A stretch of 64,000 bases of DNA from Aphelocoma coerulescens (GCF_041296385.1 NW_027184062.1:129001-193000), one strand, 5' to 3'; positions 8,923 to 20,228 are shown, counted from the stretch's first letter. The notes: a model not told the origin generated them from the sequence alone. A program made the numbers and translations.

Positions 8923-11900
8923 CATGGGCTCTATTTTTGGGGGGATAAATACCATCTGGAGCCTTTGATAACTTTAAAAGTAGGCCCCGAAGAGGAAGTA
9001 TTGGAATTTATAGTTGACACTGGGGCAGAAAAGACTTGTGTGATGAATATTCCAAAAGGGAGTAATGATATGGTAAAAGTAACAGGAGCAAAGGGGGAAG
9101 GATTTAAGGTCTCTGTCATTAAAGATGTGGTTATTGAAGGGGAAACAAAAATAGGGATAGGGGATGCTTTGTTAGCTCCTGAGGCTGGCAGCAATTTATT
9201 GGGAAGGGATTTACAAATCCAACTGGGGATTGGAGTCATACCAGAAGAAGGGAAAATGACGGCCAAAGTGTTTAAACTTAGCCAAGAAGATGAAAGCAAA
9301 ATTAACAGAGAGGTTTGGGCTAGGGAAGGGAATAGGGGTGGACTAGATCTTGACCCCATAAGGGTCACAATTGAAAAAGAAGAAGGTCCCATTTGTGTAC
9401 ATCAGTACCCTATATCTTTAGAAGGGAGAAAAGGCTTAAAACCAGTGATAGAAGAATTAATAAAGGATGGGACACTAGAACCTTGTAAATCCCCTCATAA
9501 TAGCCCTATTCTCCCAGTAAAGAAATCTGATGGAAATTATAAATTAGTGCAAGATTTAAGAGAAGTAAACAAAAGAACACGGGCCTGCTACCCTATGGTT
9601 CCTAATCCCTGCACTCTTTTAAGCAAAATTCCACCTCAACATCAGTGGTTTAGTGTGGTAGATCTTAAAAATGCCTTTTGGGCCTGCCCACTGGCAGAGG
9701 AAAGCCGAAATATTTTTGCCTTTGAATGGGAAGATCCAAACACAGGGAAAAAGAACCAGTTGAGGTGGACTAAACTGCCACAGGGCTATTGTGAGGCCCC
9801 AAATTTATTTGGGCAAGCCTTGGGAGAAATACTACAAACCTTCCCCACTCCCCCAGGAATACAATTTATCCAATATGGAGATGACCTTCTAATATCAGGA
9901 GAAGATGAAATGAAAGTTAAAGGAGCTACCATAAAGCTTCTAAATTTTCTTGGGGAAAAGGGACTAAAGGCATCAAAAAGGAAATTACAGTTTGTGGAAT
10001 CAGAAGTAAAATATCTCGGCCACCTGATAAGCAAAGGTAGCTGACAACTAAGTCCTGAAACAATTACAGGGATTTTATCCCTCCCTCCTCCCTCTTCAAA
10101 AAAGGAGGTTAGGAGACTGCTGGGGCTACTGGGATATTGCAGATTATGGATTGAAAGATATACACAAGCAGTAAAATTTTTATATGAAAAATTAACAGGG
10201 GGAGACAATATACAATGGACCAAAGATGATGATGATAATAAATTAGAAAAACTGAAGTTGAAACTAGCCTCGGTACCAGCCCTAAGCTTACCCTCACTAG
10301 AAAAACCCTTTCATTTATATGTGAATGCAGAAAATGGAGTAGCTCATGGTGTATTAGTCCGGGAATGGGGAGGGGTGAGAAGACCAATAGCTTATTTAGC
10401 TAAACTATTGGACCCAGTAAGCCGTGGCTGGCCAGTATGCATTCAAGCCATAGCAGCTACCGCTATTTTGGTGGAGGAGAGCCGTAAGCTCACCTTTGGA
10501 AGTAAACTGATTGTATACACACCCCATGCGGTCCGAAATGTGCTAAATCAAAAAGCTGAAAAATGGTTAACAGACTCCAGGCTATTAAAATATGAAGCAA
10601 TTCTGATTGACAGTAATGATCTAACTATAGAAGCAAGCAAAAGCCTCAATCCGGCCCAATTCCTGTATGGAGAACCAAAAGATGACCTGGCACATGATTG
10701 CTTAGAAATTACTCAATACCAAACAAAAGTTCGAGAAGATCTAGCTGAACAAGCCCTCTTAGAAGAGGAAAGAATATATGTGGATGGTTCATCCAGATGC
10801 TTGCAAGGAAAAAGAATGTCAAGATATGCCTTAGTCGATGGGATAAATATGCAGGCCATCGAAAAAGGAAAACTACCTTCAAATTGGTCAGCGCAGTCTT
10901 GTGAATTATACGCTCTAAAGAGAGCACTGGAGCATTTAGCACACAAAAAGGGGACCGTCTATACTGATTCAAAGTACATACCTTTGGAAAGATCTGGGAA
11001 GAAAGGGGTTTACTAAATTCAAAGGGGAAAGAACTGATACATGAAGGCCTGATTTCAGAAGTGTTGGAAGCATTAAAATTGCCTGAAGAAATAGCCGTAG
11101 TGCATATCAAAGGACACCAAGAAGGGATGACCCCAGAAATAAGAGGGAATAACCTAGCAGACCAAGAAGCCAAAGATGCAGCAGAAAATGGGACTGAACC
11201 AATTCTGTTAATCCTGACCCCAGAAAGGGGAGAATTGGAAATCCCCAAATTTAGTAAAGAAGAAGAAAAAGAATTATTTAAGATAGGGGGAGAACAAGAT
11301 CAATCTGGAAAACGGAAACTTCCTGATGGGAGACAGTTACTTAATAAGCCACTCACTAAGAGAATATTAGAAGATATGCATCAAAAAACTCATTGGGGTA
11401 CTCAAGCTAGCTTGTGTGATCATTTTCTAAAAAATTATGGGTGTATTGGAATCTTTGGGGTAGCAAAACAAATAACTGGGAACTGTAGAACTTGCCAAAG
11501 AGTGACTAGGAAAATAATGAGAAAAACAACATTAGGAGGCCGTGAGTTAGCTCTGCGACCATTCCAAAGTATCCAAGTAGATTTCACTAAACTTCCTCAA
11601 ATACAGAGATGGAAGTTCCTATTAGTAATAGCAGACCACCTAACTTGTTGGGTAGAAGCAGTTCCTGCTACTAGAGCTACAGCTAACATAGTATGCAAAA
11701 CCCTTCTGGAACAAATTATTCCCAGATATGGAATGGTTAATAAAATAAACTCAGATAGAAGAACACATTTTACATCCAAAGTCTTACAACAAATAACTCA
11801 AGCCTTGGGAATAAAATGGGAATTACATACCCCCTGGCACCCACAAAGTTCAGGCCAAGTAGAAAGAGTGAACCAGACTTTGAAAAAAACTTTAACAAAA

Positions 11901-12425
11901 TTAATGATTGAAACTCAAATGTCATGGGTAAAATGCTTACCTTTGGCTCTGTTGAGAGGCCGAACACAGCCCAGGTCAGACCTGGCAGTGTCTCCTTATG
12001 AGATGATGTTCGGATTACCCTTCCTTACTGCTCAACATGAAACAGCCACTTATGAAGTAGGAGAAGTAAGTGTCAAAAAATATGTCACCGCAATTGCCAG
12101 AACACTTGAAAATTTGCGGCTGAAAGGAATGATCCCTCAAACCACAGCTTTGGAGTTCAAAATTCATAATATCCATTCAGGGGAATGGGTACTAGTAAAA
12201 ACATGGAAAGAACAATCTTTGACTCCACAATGGGAGGGTCCTTTTCAGGTACTGCTGATGACTGAGGCCGCAATCCAGACCAAGGAACGAGGGTAGATCC
12301 ATGCCAGCAGAATCAAAGGACCTGTAAAAGAACCTGAAGAGTGGACTGTAATATCCAAACCAGGTGATACCAAATTGATTCTTAAACGGAGACCAGGTGG
12401 CAATGAGCTAGAACAATCTAAATAA
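8917..12425 (+). pseudogene. pol: ERV-1 pro-pol, disabled
   Basis: Domains in order: protease with VDTGAE (about 9,013); reverse transcriptase with LPQGYCEAPNLF (about 9,775) and the active site YGDD at 9,874-9,885; RNase H with YVDGSS (about 10,780), CELYALKRAL and YTDSKY (about 10,965), the fourth acidic residue coming after the break, near 11,160; integrase with an HX3H and CX2C zinc site (about 11,380-11,500), core aspartates in VDFTKLP (about 11,578) and SDRRTHF (about 11,755), and glutamate in QVERVNQ (about 11,860). Breaks: in-frame TGA at 10,042; a frameshift near 10,980 inside RNase H; in-frame TAG at 12,294. The terminal TAA is at 12,423. All catalytic acids remain recognisable. Length is close to that of other gammaretroviral pols. 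Confidence 0.92.
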
Positions 12426-13002
12426 TCCAAGGGATATGCAAAGAATCACACCTAACTGAGAAGTAAAAGCCAAATTTATATCAGTGGCCCCTGGACAAAT
12501 TCTGGGACATCGTGGAGAAGAATATTCTCACTTCAAACAGGAAGGGTTGGGACTGGATCAAACAGGGAACTCTCATGTCCTGATTCTAGCCTGTGATTTG
12601 TATTAAGAAGGGGGAGAATCACAACTTCCATCAGTGCCACATCATATACCCTGTTTGAATCATTCTAACACGGGGCATGCCAACCACGTCAAATATAAGT
12701 AATTAATCTAGAGGGAAATTGGCATTTCACACCGTCGACACCCTAGTTGTAAAGGGTGTCAAGCACAAAATCGACCCCCTATCCAGACAAAATCATAAGC
12801 AACAAAAGCAATAACTTTGCTCTGCAGATGGGAATTACTAGTGCCTGTTGAATGGGAAACACCTAAGATACGATAAGATACTACAGTTAAAAAGGTGCCA
12901 AAAGAAATTTGCCTAAAAGCTACAAAGGAAGTGACAAGGAAATAGAGGGCAAGACCGGGTCGGCCACTGTACTCGCCACCGAGAAGATCCAATACACCTG
13001 CT
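12426..13002 (+). other. ERV-1 pol-env gap
   Basis: There are 577 bases between the pol terminator and the first plausible env ATG. Most gammaretroviruses overlap pol and env here. I see no conserved frame, so this is either a longer intergenic region, including the env splice acceptor, or decayed sequence. Confidence 0.5.
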
Positions 13003-14881
13003 ATGGGTTGCAACCTCATAGGCAAGGGAGGTGGGAGTATAAGCCATGCCGGACCTCTGTTATTCCTTCTTTTGTCACTTCTCCTGGTCCCTTTTGGGAC
13101 ACCGGCAAGACCATGTTACAAATGCTATCGAAAGCTCTACATGGAAAGACACCGGGGCTTCTTTCTTATTACTCATACCCATACCAACAGTCACTGTTAT
13201 GACTCATCCAAATTAGGTATTTGCATGCATAAAGGAGAAAAATATTGGATTACAGAAAATTTAGGAACAAGTGGAAACAGACTAAGAAGCAATTGTCCAA
13301 AAGGAGAAAAATAGATTTGCTCCACAGCTGCCACCAGGGGAACAGTCCAAGATTTGGTAAAAGAGCAAGTGGTAAGTAAAGATACAAAGCCAGCACAGCA
13401 ACCTCGCCCTATATTCACCTCGCCACGCCAGGACCTGTATGCAAAGCTCAAACAACAAAGAGGAAAAAACCCCAAGGTTAGGAAAAAACCTGTTTGTGGA
13501 ATTGGGGGAGAGGATAGGTAAAGAACTTAACATAACCAACTGTTGGGTCTGTGGAGGAGCTTTAATGACAGAAGAATGGCCACGGAAAGGTAGCAGCGTA
13601 GGCCCGGTAGAACTCCTTAAATGGAACCGGACAAATATAAGAGGGGGGAACCGACCTGAGGGGTGGATTTTAAGTTCAACAGTGATAGGGGAAGAATGCC
13701 TCTGGCGAACTGGGATAAACTTTCTTAATGAAGTAGGAAACACTCCCTGTAAAAGCTATAAAGTGAGTAACAAAACTTCAAGGTGGTGGGTCCCAGAAAA
13801 ACCAACTTGGTATTGAGCCCAGAAAAAAGGAAAAGACTGTGTATATGATCATGAAGTTGGACTCTTTCCGTGTAATGACACGAGGAAAAATCCTTATTTT
13901 GGAATCCCAGAAATAGCCAAATTTGGGGAGAATATAAATCAACAAGAAGGTGATTATTGGAAAGCACCAGATGGCTTCTTTTGGATATGTGGGAAAAGGG
14001 CATCCCCAAGACTCCCTTCACATTGGAAAGGGAGTTGTACACTAAGAATCATTCAACCAGGGTTTTTCCTTTTCCCAGAACCAGTGGGAGATCAATTAGG
14101 TATACCTCTCTATGAAGACTTCAAAAGAAAGAAAAGAGATTTAATTGGAGGATTCCAAAAATGGAAAGATGAGGAATGGCCCCCTGAACGAATATTAGAA
14201 ACAGATGGGCCAGCTACCTAAGCACAAGATGGAAGTTGGGGATATCAGACCCCAATTTACATGCTGAATCGTATCATCAGACTCCAAGCTCTTGTAGAAA
14301 TCATAACCAATGAAACAGCTGGGGCTATGGAATTAATAGTCAGCCAGCAACGCCAAACCAGAGCTGCAATACATCAAAATAGGCTGGCTTTAGACTATTT
14401 ACTGGCCGAAGAAGGCGGTGTGTGCAGGAAGTTCAATACATCGGACTGTTGTTTAAAAATTGATGACAATGGGGATGCCGTTCTAGATATGGCCAACCAA
14501 ATCAGAAAAATAGCCCATGTACCAGTCCAAAAATGGGAATCAATGATGTCTGCTAACTGGTGGGATGGCATATTGGGGAAAGAATGGTGGAAGAAGCTAG
14601 GTTTCTTCCTCTTATGTGCTACAGCTAGTCTAATATTTCTCCCTTGCTTGATCCCCTGCTTTATTCGGCTAATCACCAGCATAGTTCAAGGCATGCAAGT
14701 TGTGGCAATGCCTACTGACCCAAAGTTGGCTATGTCTGGAACAGCACAAAAAATTATGGTATTAAAAAGACAAAGTGATACAAAAGACCCTCTTGAAGAA
14801 GCCAAATTGACCTGTGAAAAGAACGAACAGACATTAGAAGCCAAGAAAAAAGAATTATTGCTCAAGCCAAATGATTTATAA
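13003..14881 (+). pseudogene. env: ERV-1 env, disabled
   Basis: Env mediates attachment and fusion in the live virus. The likely start at 13,003 leads into a leucine-rich signal peptide (about 13,050-13,095). SU carries a CWVC (CXXC) motif at 13,541-13,552. A basic furin-type site KRKKR lies at 14,123-14,137. TM has a heptad-repeat helix (about 14,260-14,400), an immunosuppressive-type stretch, a cysteine at 14,423 and a CC pair at 14,447-14,452 (seven residues between, CX7CC), a membrane anchor (about 14,600-14,690) and a tail of about 60 residues. Breaks: TAG at 13,312, a frame change between about 13,440 and 13,500 (two A6 runs), TGA at 13,814 and TAA at 14,219. The CXXC plus CC arrangement implies a covalently linked gamma-type Env. 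Confidence 0.88.
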
Positions 14882-14885
14882 AATA

Positions 14886-14898
14886 GAAAAGGGGGGAT
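14886..14898 (+). other. ERV-1 polypurine tract
   Basis: GAAAAGGGGGGAT directly precedes the 3' LTR start (TGTT). This is the usual plus-strand primer site. Confidence 0.85.
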
Positions 14899-15556
14899 TG
14901 TTATAAACATATATTATATTAGCTTCTCGCAAAGTATAAAGTAGATATTATATAACGTTACAAATGCTTTCTGCTGTGTGGATGTAGTTTTCTCTCTTTT
15001 TAGCAAGAATGTTAGCAAGTGTGAGCACGTAAGATAACCTCCAAACGAACAGAGGATGAGGCCCGAAAAGCTGCTAATCAACACTTTGTCTAGGGAGCAA
15101 AAGGGCCCAAAGGCTACTCCGCCCGGAGAACGGGCGGCCAGGAGAGTCCGGGAGATTTTATCACCACTCTGCCCGGAGAGTCGAAGAGGCCCAAAGCTGC
15201 AATCAGCCCTGACTGTCTGGAGAATTAAGAAATCCACCCTACCATCGACTCTTGCCTAGCGGGCCCAACCCCAAGAATCAAGAGAAATAAAACCACAAGG
15301 CAGAAGACTAGGCACGCTCTAAAAAGGTGGAACCAAGGAGTGGCCATGCAGAACAGCTCCAGGAAAAGTTTTAATATGAATAAAGAACAGACAGTAAAAA
15401 CGGTATAAAAAGGACTGACCTCTGGCATCAGGTGTGCTCTTGGCAGAGCGCCAAGGCAACTGGCTGTTACCCCGTTGCTTTATTTGATGTGTCTCTTATT
15501 GTCTTTATATTAAACCCCTTTAAATTCTCACAGGAGAGTGAACTTCGTTTTTCACA
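14899..15556 (+). repeat. ERV-1 3' LTR
   Basis: This 658-bp copy has TG...CA ends, TATA at 15,404-15,413 and ATTAAA at 15,509-15,514. It differs from the 5' LTR at about 25 positions and by a CTCT insertion near 14,994. At about 14,965 unit 1 has a private base, while unit 2 keeps the base shared with the 5' LTR. Confidence 0.95.
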
Positions 15557-15560
15557 GAGA
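15557..15560 (+). repeat. ERV-1 target-site duplication, 3' copy (GAGA)
   Basis: GAGA follows the 3' LTR and continues as GAAGTTG, the same continuation as in the uninterrupted right arm. One base differs from the 5' copy. Confidence 0.8.
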
Positions 15561-15569
15561 GAAGTTGTT

Positions 15570-16530
15570 CCCCCTGACAGCTAAGCTCCAACTACGGTGT
15601 CGCTTATGTCCTTCCCAGGACGGGCGGGAAAACGCCTCGGCGCAGCGCAGCGCTGGCCGGGAGCGGCCGGCACGGCACCGAGCGCGCTCCCCACTCCCTC
15701 CCGCCCGCGCCGCTGCGGAGACCCCGGGTTCGCCGGAATCGGCCACATGCTGCACGGAGGGCAGCGCGGCAAAGGCGGCCTCCCCTCGTCGCCCGGGGAA
15801 GGCCGGCCTCGGATCCCCGCTCTCTCCACCGGCACGGGCAGTGCCAGCAGCCTCTCGCTGTGGTCGCCGCTGGCCGAAAGCCTCGCCGCGCACCGCCCGG
15901 CCGGCCCCGCCGCTCCGCGGGGTCACACGGCACCTGCCGTGGGCGGCCGCCGAGCGACAGGAAGCAGAAGCGCTCACCGCCGCGCCGCTCGCCGCCCCGC
16001 CCGGGCGCTCCTCTCCTCGCGCTACCACGATGGCGCCGGCCCGCCCCGCCTTCCCCGTCGCCTGCGGCGCAACGCGGCTGCTCCGAGCCACGCAGCACGC
16101 GTGCGGCCGGGCCCTGCCGAGCTGCCGGCGGAGCCGGGGCACAGCACGGGCGGGAGAGCTTCCGGCGAGGCTGGGCGGGCGGCGAGCGCGGCCGAGCGTG
16201 AGCGCGCCAGGCGGGCGGCGGGCGGCGGCGTGATGGAGAGCTAGATGGAGGCGGCAGCACCGCGCGGCATAAAATAGCTGATCGTCCGGCAGCCGCCCGC
16301 TCCGCAGCCCCTCGGCTGCTGTCGAGAAGGGCCCCGGCCCTGGCCGCGCCGGTGGCGAGGCGGCTCCGCAGCCCGCGGGCAGCCCTGGCGGGGCAGGGGA
16401 GCACTGCGGGCAGCCCCGGGGCCGCGCAGCCGTCTGCAACGCGCGGTGGGAGCCGCTGGGAACTATTTTACACGTCCCGGGGGGCTGGAGAGGAGCACGG
16501 AGACCACGCGGCAGGTCGCTGCCGTTAGGG
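15570..16530. promoter_or_regulatory. CpG island (left arm)
   Basis: About 960 bases are very GC-rich with CpG kept at high density. The island is bounded by ERV-1 on one side and the 3' LTR of ERV-2 on the other. A CATAAAATAG element at 16,268-16,277 and an ACGATGGCGCC element at 16,028-16,038 (YY1-like) fit a promoter. Several long open frames on both strands here are a by-product of high GC content. The mirror copy is at 38,130-39,075. Unmethylated promoter function is inference. Confidence 0.75.
16030..16197 (+). other. Candidate CpG-island first coding exon
   Basis: The ATG at 16,030 has A at -3 and G at +4, a strong start context. It opens a frame of 56 codons to a GTGAGC donor-like site at 16,198, in phase 0; without splicing the frame ends at 16,233. 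The peptide begins MAPARPAFPVACG, is rich in R and A and has no acidic residue for about 40 positions, which resembles a mitochondrial presequence. GC-rich DNA favours such composition by chance, and no second exon is identified. Copies: 38,466-38,633 (minus) and 56,660-56,827. Confidence 0.25.
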
Positions 16531-16564
16531 AAAATTAATCCACGATGCCTGAGGTTTATATCCG

Positions 16565-17024
16565 AAAAGGAGACAGAGGAGTCCTGCAACATTCTTCGAC
16601 TACAGGGAGAGTCCATGGGGCTTTTCCCATGGCGTCTGTCAAACGGTTGCGGGATGCAGCCCCCTTTTGATGCCAAGTTCCCGGCCACAGCACCCTCTTC
16701 CTTTTCCCCACTGGCTGAGGTATTCGGGAGATACAGACTTCCGGAACTGCCTACTCTATGCGCCCCCCTCTAATATGCACCCCCCTCTTGGCATCGAGAA
16801 GAAAGAAAAGAACCCCATTCCTAATGCTCTTAAGTCTTTGTTGCCTTGCTCTAGGTTCAGGAATTTAACACGGCCTTGATTAATCAACAGTCTCTGATGA
16901 TTAGTAACAGTTCTAGAGAACTCCTAGTTTCTTCTGTTACTTCACTAGCCATAACTTCCTAGCCTTGTCTACAGGCCGATTCACACGGTCTCTTTGTAAA
17001 GACTCATCCATCTCATTCCTTTTA
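16565..17024 (-). repeat. ERV-2 3' LTR (left arm)
   Basis: 460 bp, homologous to 20,229-20,668, with several short indels. The LTR end is set by where the two copies stop matching; clean TG...CA ends are not visible. It runs directly into the CpG island. Confidence 0.75.
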
Positions 17025-17167
17025 ATCCCTCCTCTTTTTATTTGCTCTGTATTTGTCTTTACAAACCTTAATTACCATGGATTTAATTTTTTCTTCTGGA
17101 GTCTTCTTGGGTTTTGCTATTATTTGCAGTGACATCCTTTTCTGTCCTTTTGTAGTCATTTCTGGAT

Positions 17168-18720
17168 CAGGTAGGCATGGCTGCTAGCGGCATCCCCTTG
17201 AGCACCTGCTGAAAGAGCTGCAGCCAGCATGGTGTCACGCATGGTAAAAAGATGAGAATTGCGATAGCATATAAGAGGAGAAATCGTATTCATTTAGCCC
17301 ATAGCTGGCCAGTTAACTATGAAAACATGTCCCATTCCCATCCTTTCAACATTTGGACAGGTCCACGAGCTGACGTTATTTCCTTTGTTATTTGTTTGAC
17401 CACTTTTCCGCTGTCATCTGCTTGCAAACAGCAGCTCGAGTCATTTAATTTCCCACAAACTCCTCCTTCTTCTGCCAACAGATAATCTAATACCATCCAA
17501 TGTTGAAATACCGCTTTCCTCATTTAAGTGGGTTGCTCAGCAAAAAGGTCAAGCGCTGTGGCTGGCTGGTTGGTAATTATTTCCGAGACAGCTTGTAACC
17601 TAATTATCTCCTTCAAATGATAAATGGGTTCCCAGGCATCTGGGATTAATTCCTTAGGTTTCCAAGGGGCTGGTCCATCGTGTTGGGTAACTTGTTCTGT
17701 TGGCTGTTCATCATTTCCCCGTTTTGGGGTGCTCCCTCCAGCCAGGGCTGCATCAGCTGACTGCTTTTCTCTAATTAAATCATCACAGATTTTGATTCCT
17801 AAGCGATTTCCCAGAACTTGTAGTAGCAAAAAGAACAACAGTCTACTAAATATACCATATCCCTGACCAGTTTGGAGGTAACCTGAGCTAAGCATGTTGG
17901 CCACAAATCCAATACTGTCCTTTCAAAGCCCGTGTTCCATTAGCAAAGGAACCTACCCATGGTCATCAATTGGTGGCTCAAAATACAGCAGGATTCCCGG
18001 GCCTAACGGTCCTCCAACAAGAGTTGCCCCACCATAAGGGTCCCAGCATTTGCATTTCCAAGCTCCCGCACAGGGTTCCCACCTACATTTACATCTGCAA
18101 GCTGCTTGGTTGGATTTGGAGCAGAACTCACTAAAAGGCTTTGAGTTCCAATCCGGTGTGGCCATTCCCACTGATAATCACAAACAACATGTCTTCTACT
18201 TGTGGAATTTTTGTGGGGACTGCTCAAAAACAGGTGGTCAAAAAAACCCCTTGTCCCTCCCCATTGCTTTACAGGCTTCCAAATATTTTTGGTAAGTGTG
18301 ATAAGAATGCCTTACGCAGCTACTGTTAGTGAGCCGAACAGGTATTTGATTGCATTTGCCTTGATATTTGGAACAATTGGAAGGAGGGCAATTGGGGGTC
18401 CAAACCCAGTTGTTCAAGCCCAGAGGGAAAGTCAATTGACAATTGCCTTTTCCTACATAGACACGCCCTATCCTATTAGGCAATAAGTGCCTGTTGGAGA
18501 AGAATGAAGTGGCCATGAACTTCCTTCTTTGGCCCCAAATCCCATCCCACTGTGGCCCTCACATTGACCCACCATTTAGGTTCAGCTGGGCTAGCCAACT
18601 ATGGCCACTCTTCAGATCCTCCTGGCCCTCCACAGAGCCAGCAATTGCTAAGGTTAAAAACTTTTGCTACTTCTTCTCCTAAGGCTGCAAATTGATTCTC
18701 CCACTCCTGGCCTAAACTCA
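17168..18720 (-). pseudogene. env: ERV-2 env remnant (left arm)
   Basis: The minus-strand reading shows an SU CWLC motif near 18,640, several cysteine-rich SU blocks (about 18,500-18,240 and 18,170-17,950), and a TM region (17,904-17,170) with a leucine-rich helix, an [12 protein letters not shown] stretch, CX7CC spacing and a decayed membrane anchor. At least five stops or frame changes interrupt it. It is homologous to ERV-1 env but clearly diverged. The right-arm copy is at 35,945-37,494. Confidence 0.82.
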
Positions 18721-19198
18721 GCTGACCATATCAAAGTAGAATTAGTAAGGAAAATGTTTTAATAGTGTCATCTAATTAGCTAGTCTAATTTTCCCGTTGT
18801 CTTCTGCAGCACCTGTGGCAATTGAAGACACAGAAACCACTTAACGTAACAAAATGGCCACAAGTATTAGCCCCCAAGTGAGTGGAGATTCTAGAGGAGG
18901 GATGCCTATACAGTCTATTTCAGCAGACGGTCTGAAGGTAGGACTGCGGGGCTTCTTCCGATGTCGAAGCACTGCCTACTGCTCCGGCCCACTCCTGCAG
19001 AGTGTCAGTCACGGCCTCCCGGCCTTCTCCTCCAGCTGAGATGTGCAAATCTCTGAGGCTTCAGAGACCTTGACCCGAGAGTGACGGGTTCACCTGTGTT
19101 CAGCTTACTTGACGGCTGTTTTCTGTCGTCAGTGACACTTGGAATGGGCCACGCCATTTCACCAGCACTGGCGCTTCTTTCTACTCCTTAATTAGGAC

Positions 19199-19836
19199 TC
19201 AATCTCCTGGTTGGATGTTAAAAGCAGCAAAGTCCAAAGGCCGGGCTTGCGCCAGCTGAGTTTCCTGTTGAAGGGGTTTCACAAGAAGCAGGATCCTGGC
19301 CACAGATGGTTTTAAAAATGCATCACTTGCCTCTACCCCCCCCCCACTGGGTGGAGACTTACCAGGAGGACAATTGCAAACAACGATTGAAAGGGAGATA
19401 ACTGAATCTCTCTTCTGGGTTGGGCCCTCATTCTCACCAAAGCCAATGTCCAAAGCCCTACCCATGGCATCTTGGTTTCTATTACCAGCTTCAAAAGGTG
19501 TTTATTTCTCTCTTCATTGTTTTCTACCCGAGCCGAGCTCTGGGGGTGCCAGGGCCTATGGAGGTTCCATTGTGTTCCTAAAGAAGCCAAAACCCCTTGA
19601 AGGATCTTTCCTGCAAAATGAGTTCCCCTATCTGAATCTATTGCTTCTACAATGCTGTATCTTGGAATGATTTGTTCCAAAAATGCCTTAAGAACAGATC
19701 CTGTCATTACTGAAGTAGTTGGAAATACTTCTGGCCACCTTGCTAGCTGACATACGATTACCAGAAGATATTAAGCCTTGCCACTTGGGGCATCTCCGGA
19801 AAATCCACCTGGCATCTTTGGAAGGGCCATGCAGCC
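19199..19836 (-). pseudogene. pol: ERV-2 integrase remnant (left arm)
   Basis: A 124-codon minus-strand frame (19,707-19,333) contains SDRGTHF with the second core aspartate and a WHPQSSARVENN stretch around the core glutamate. A second frame (19,465-19,199) continues into the C-terminal domain. The first aspartate region and the zinc domain lie upstream in shifted frames or are lost. Everything before integrase is deleted. Sequence is typical of gammaretroviral integrase. Confidence 0.82.
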
Positions 19837-20228
19837 CAAGGCCTCCCTCCTCTAGCAAGTTACTTTGTAACTTGGCTGTTGGCTTTAGCACAGATCAAGC
19901 AACCTTCAACAGCTCCTTTTGCCAGTCTAAAAAGACCCCCAGCAACATACATCATGAGATAGGCTTCTGCCAATCCTCAGGAAGTGCAAGAACTCTCTTA
20001 ATGGAGTTGCTTTAATATTGGTAGGGCCAAAGGTTCTGGTATCTCTTGTTTGCCATCCCTTGGAAACCAATTCTTGCCTTTTTTCTCTGCCACACGACTT
20101 TTAACTGTATGTCAAACTGCTGCGGTAGAAAAGACAGCTTCCTGGGCAGTGATGGAGTCACGGGGAGCAAAGGGGGCATCTTGGAGAGTTCTGGCAGCAG
20201 TGTGGCTTTCTGAGTTTCTTCATCCACC

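Larger units (their letters stand above)
5465..15556 (+). mobile_element. ERV-1: full-length gammaretrovirus-like provirus
   Basis: This is a complete proviral layout: LTR, proline-tRNA-like primer-binding site, leader, gag, UAG, pro-pol in the same frame, env, polypurine tract, LTR. Gammaretroviral traits are an N-myristoylation start (MGQQPSK), a proline-rich region after matrix, a single CCHC zinc knuckle, gag and pol in one frame split by UAG, an HHCC and DDE integrase, and an Env with a CXXC in SU and a cysteine triplet in TM. All three genes carry stops and frameshifts, so it cannot make its proteins as it stands. The two LTRs differ at roughly 25 positions in about 655 plus a 4-base indel. 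It sits only in the left arm. Confidence 0.95.

Noticed and set aside
15538..16688. Long open frames on both strands of the CpG island (up to 378 codons)
   Set aside because: Several long frames overlap on both strands and read into LTR sequence. High GC content removes stop codons by chance, and none shows a recognisable domain.
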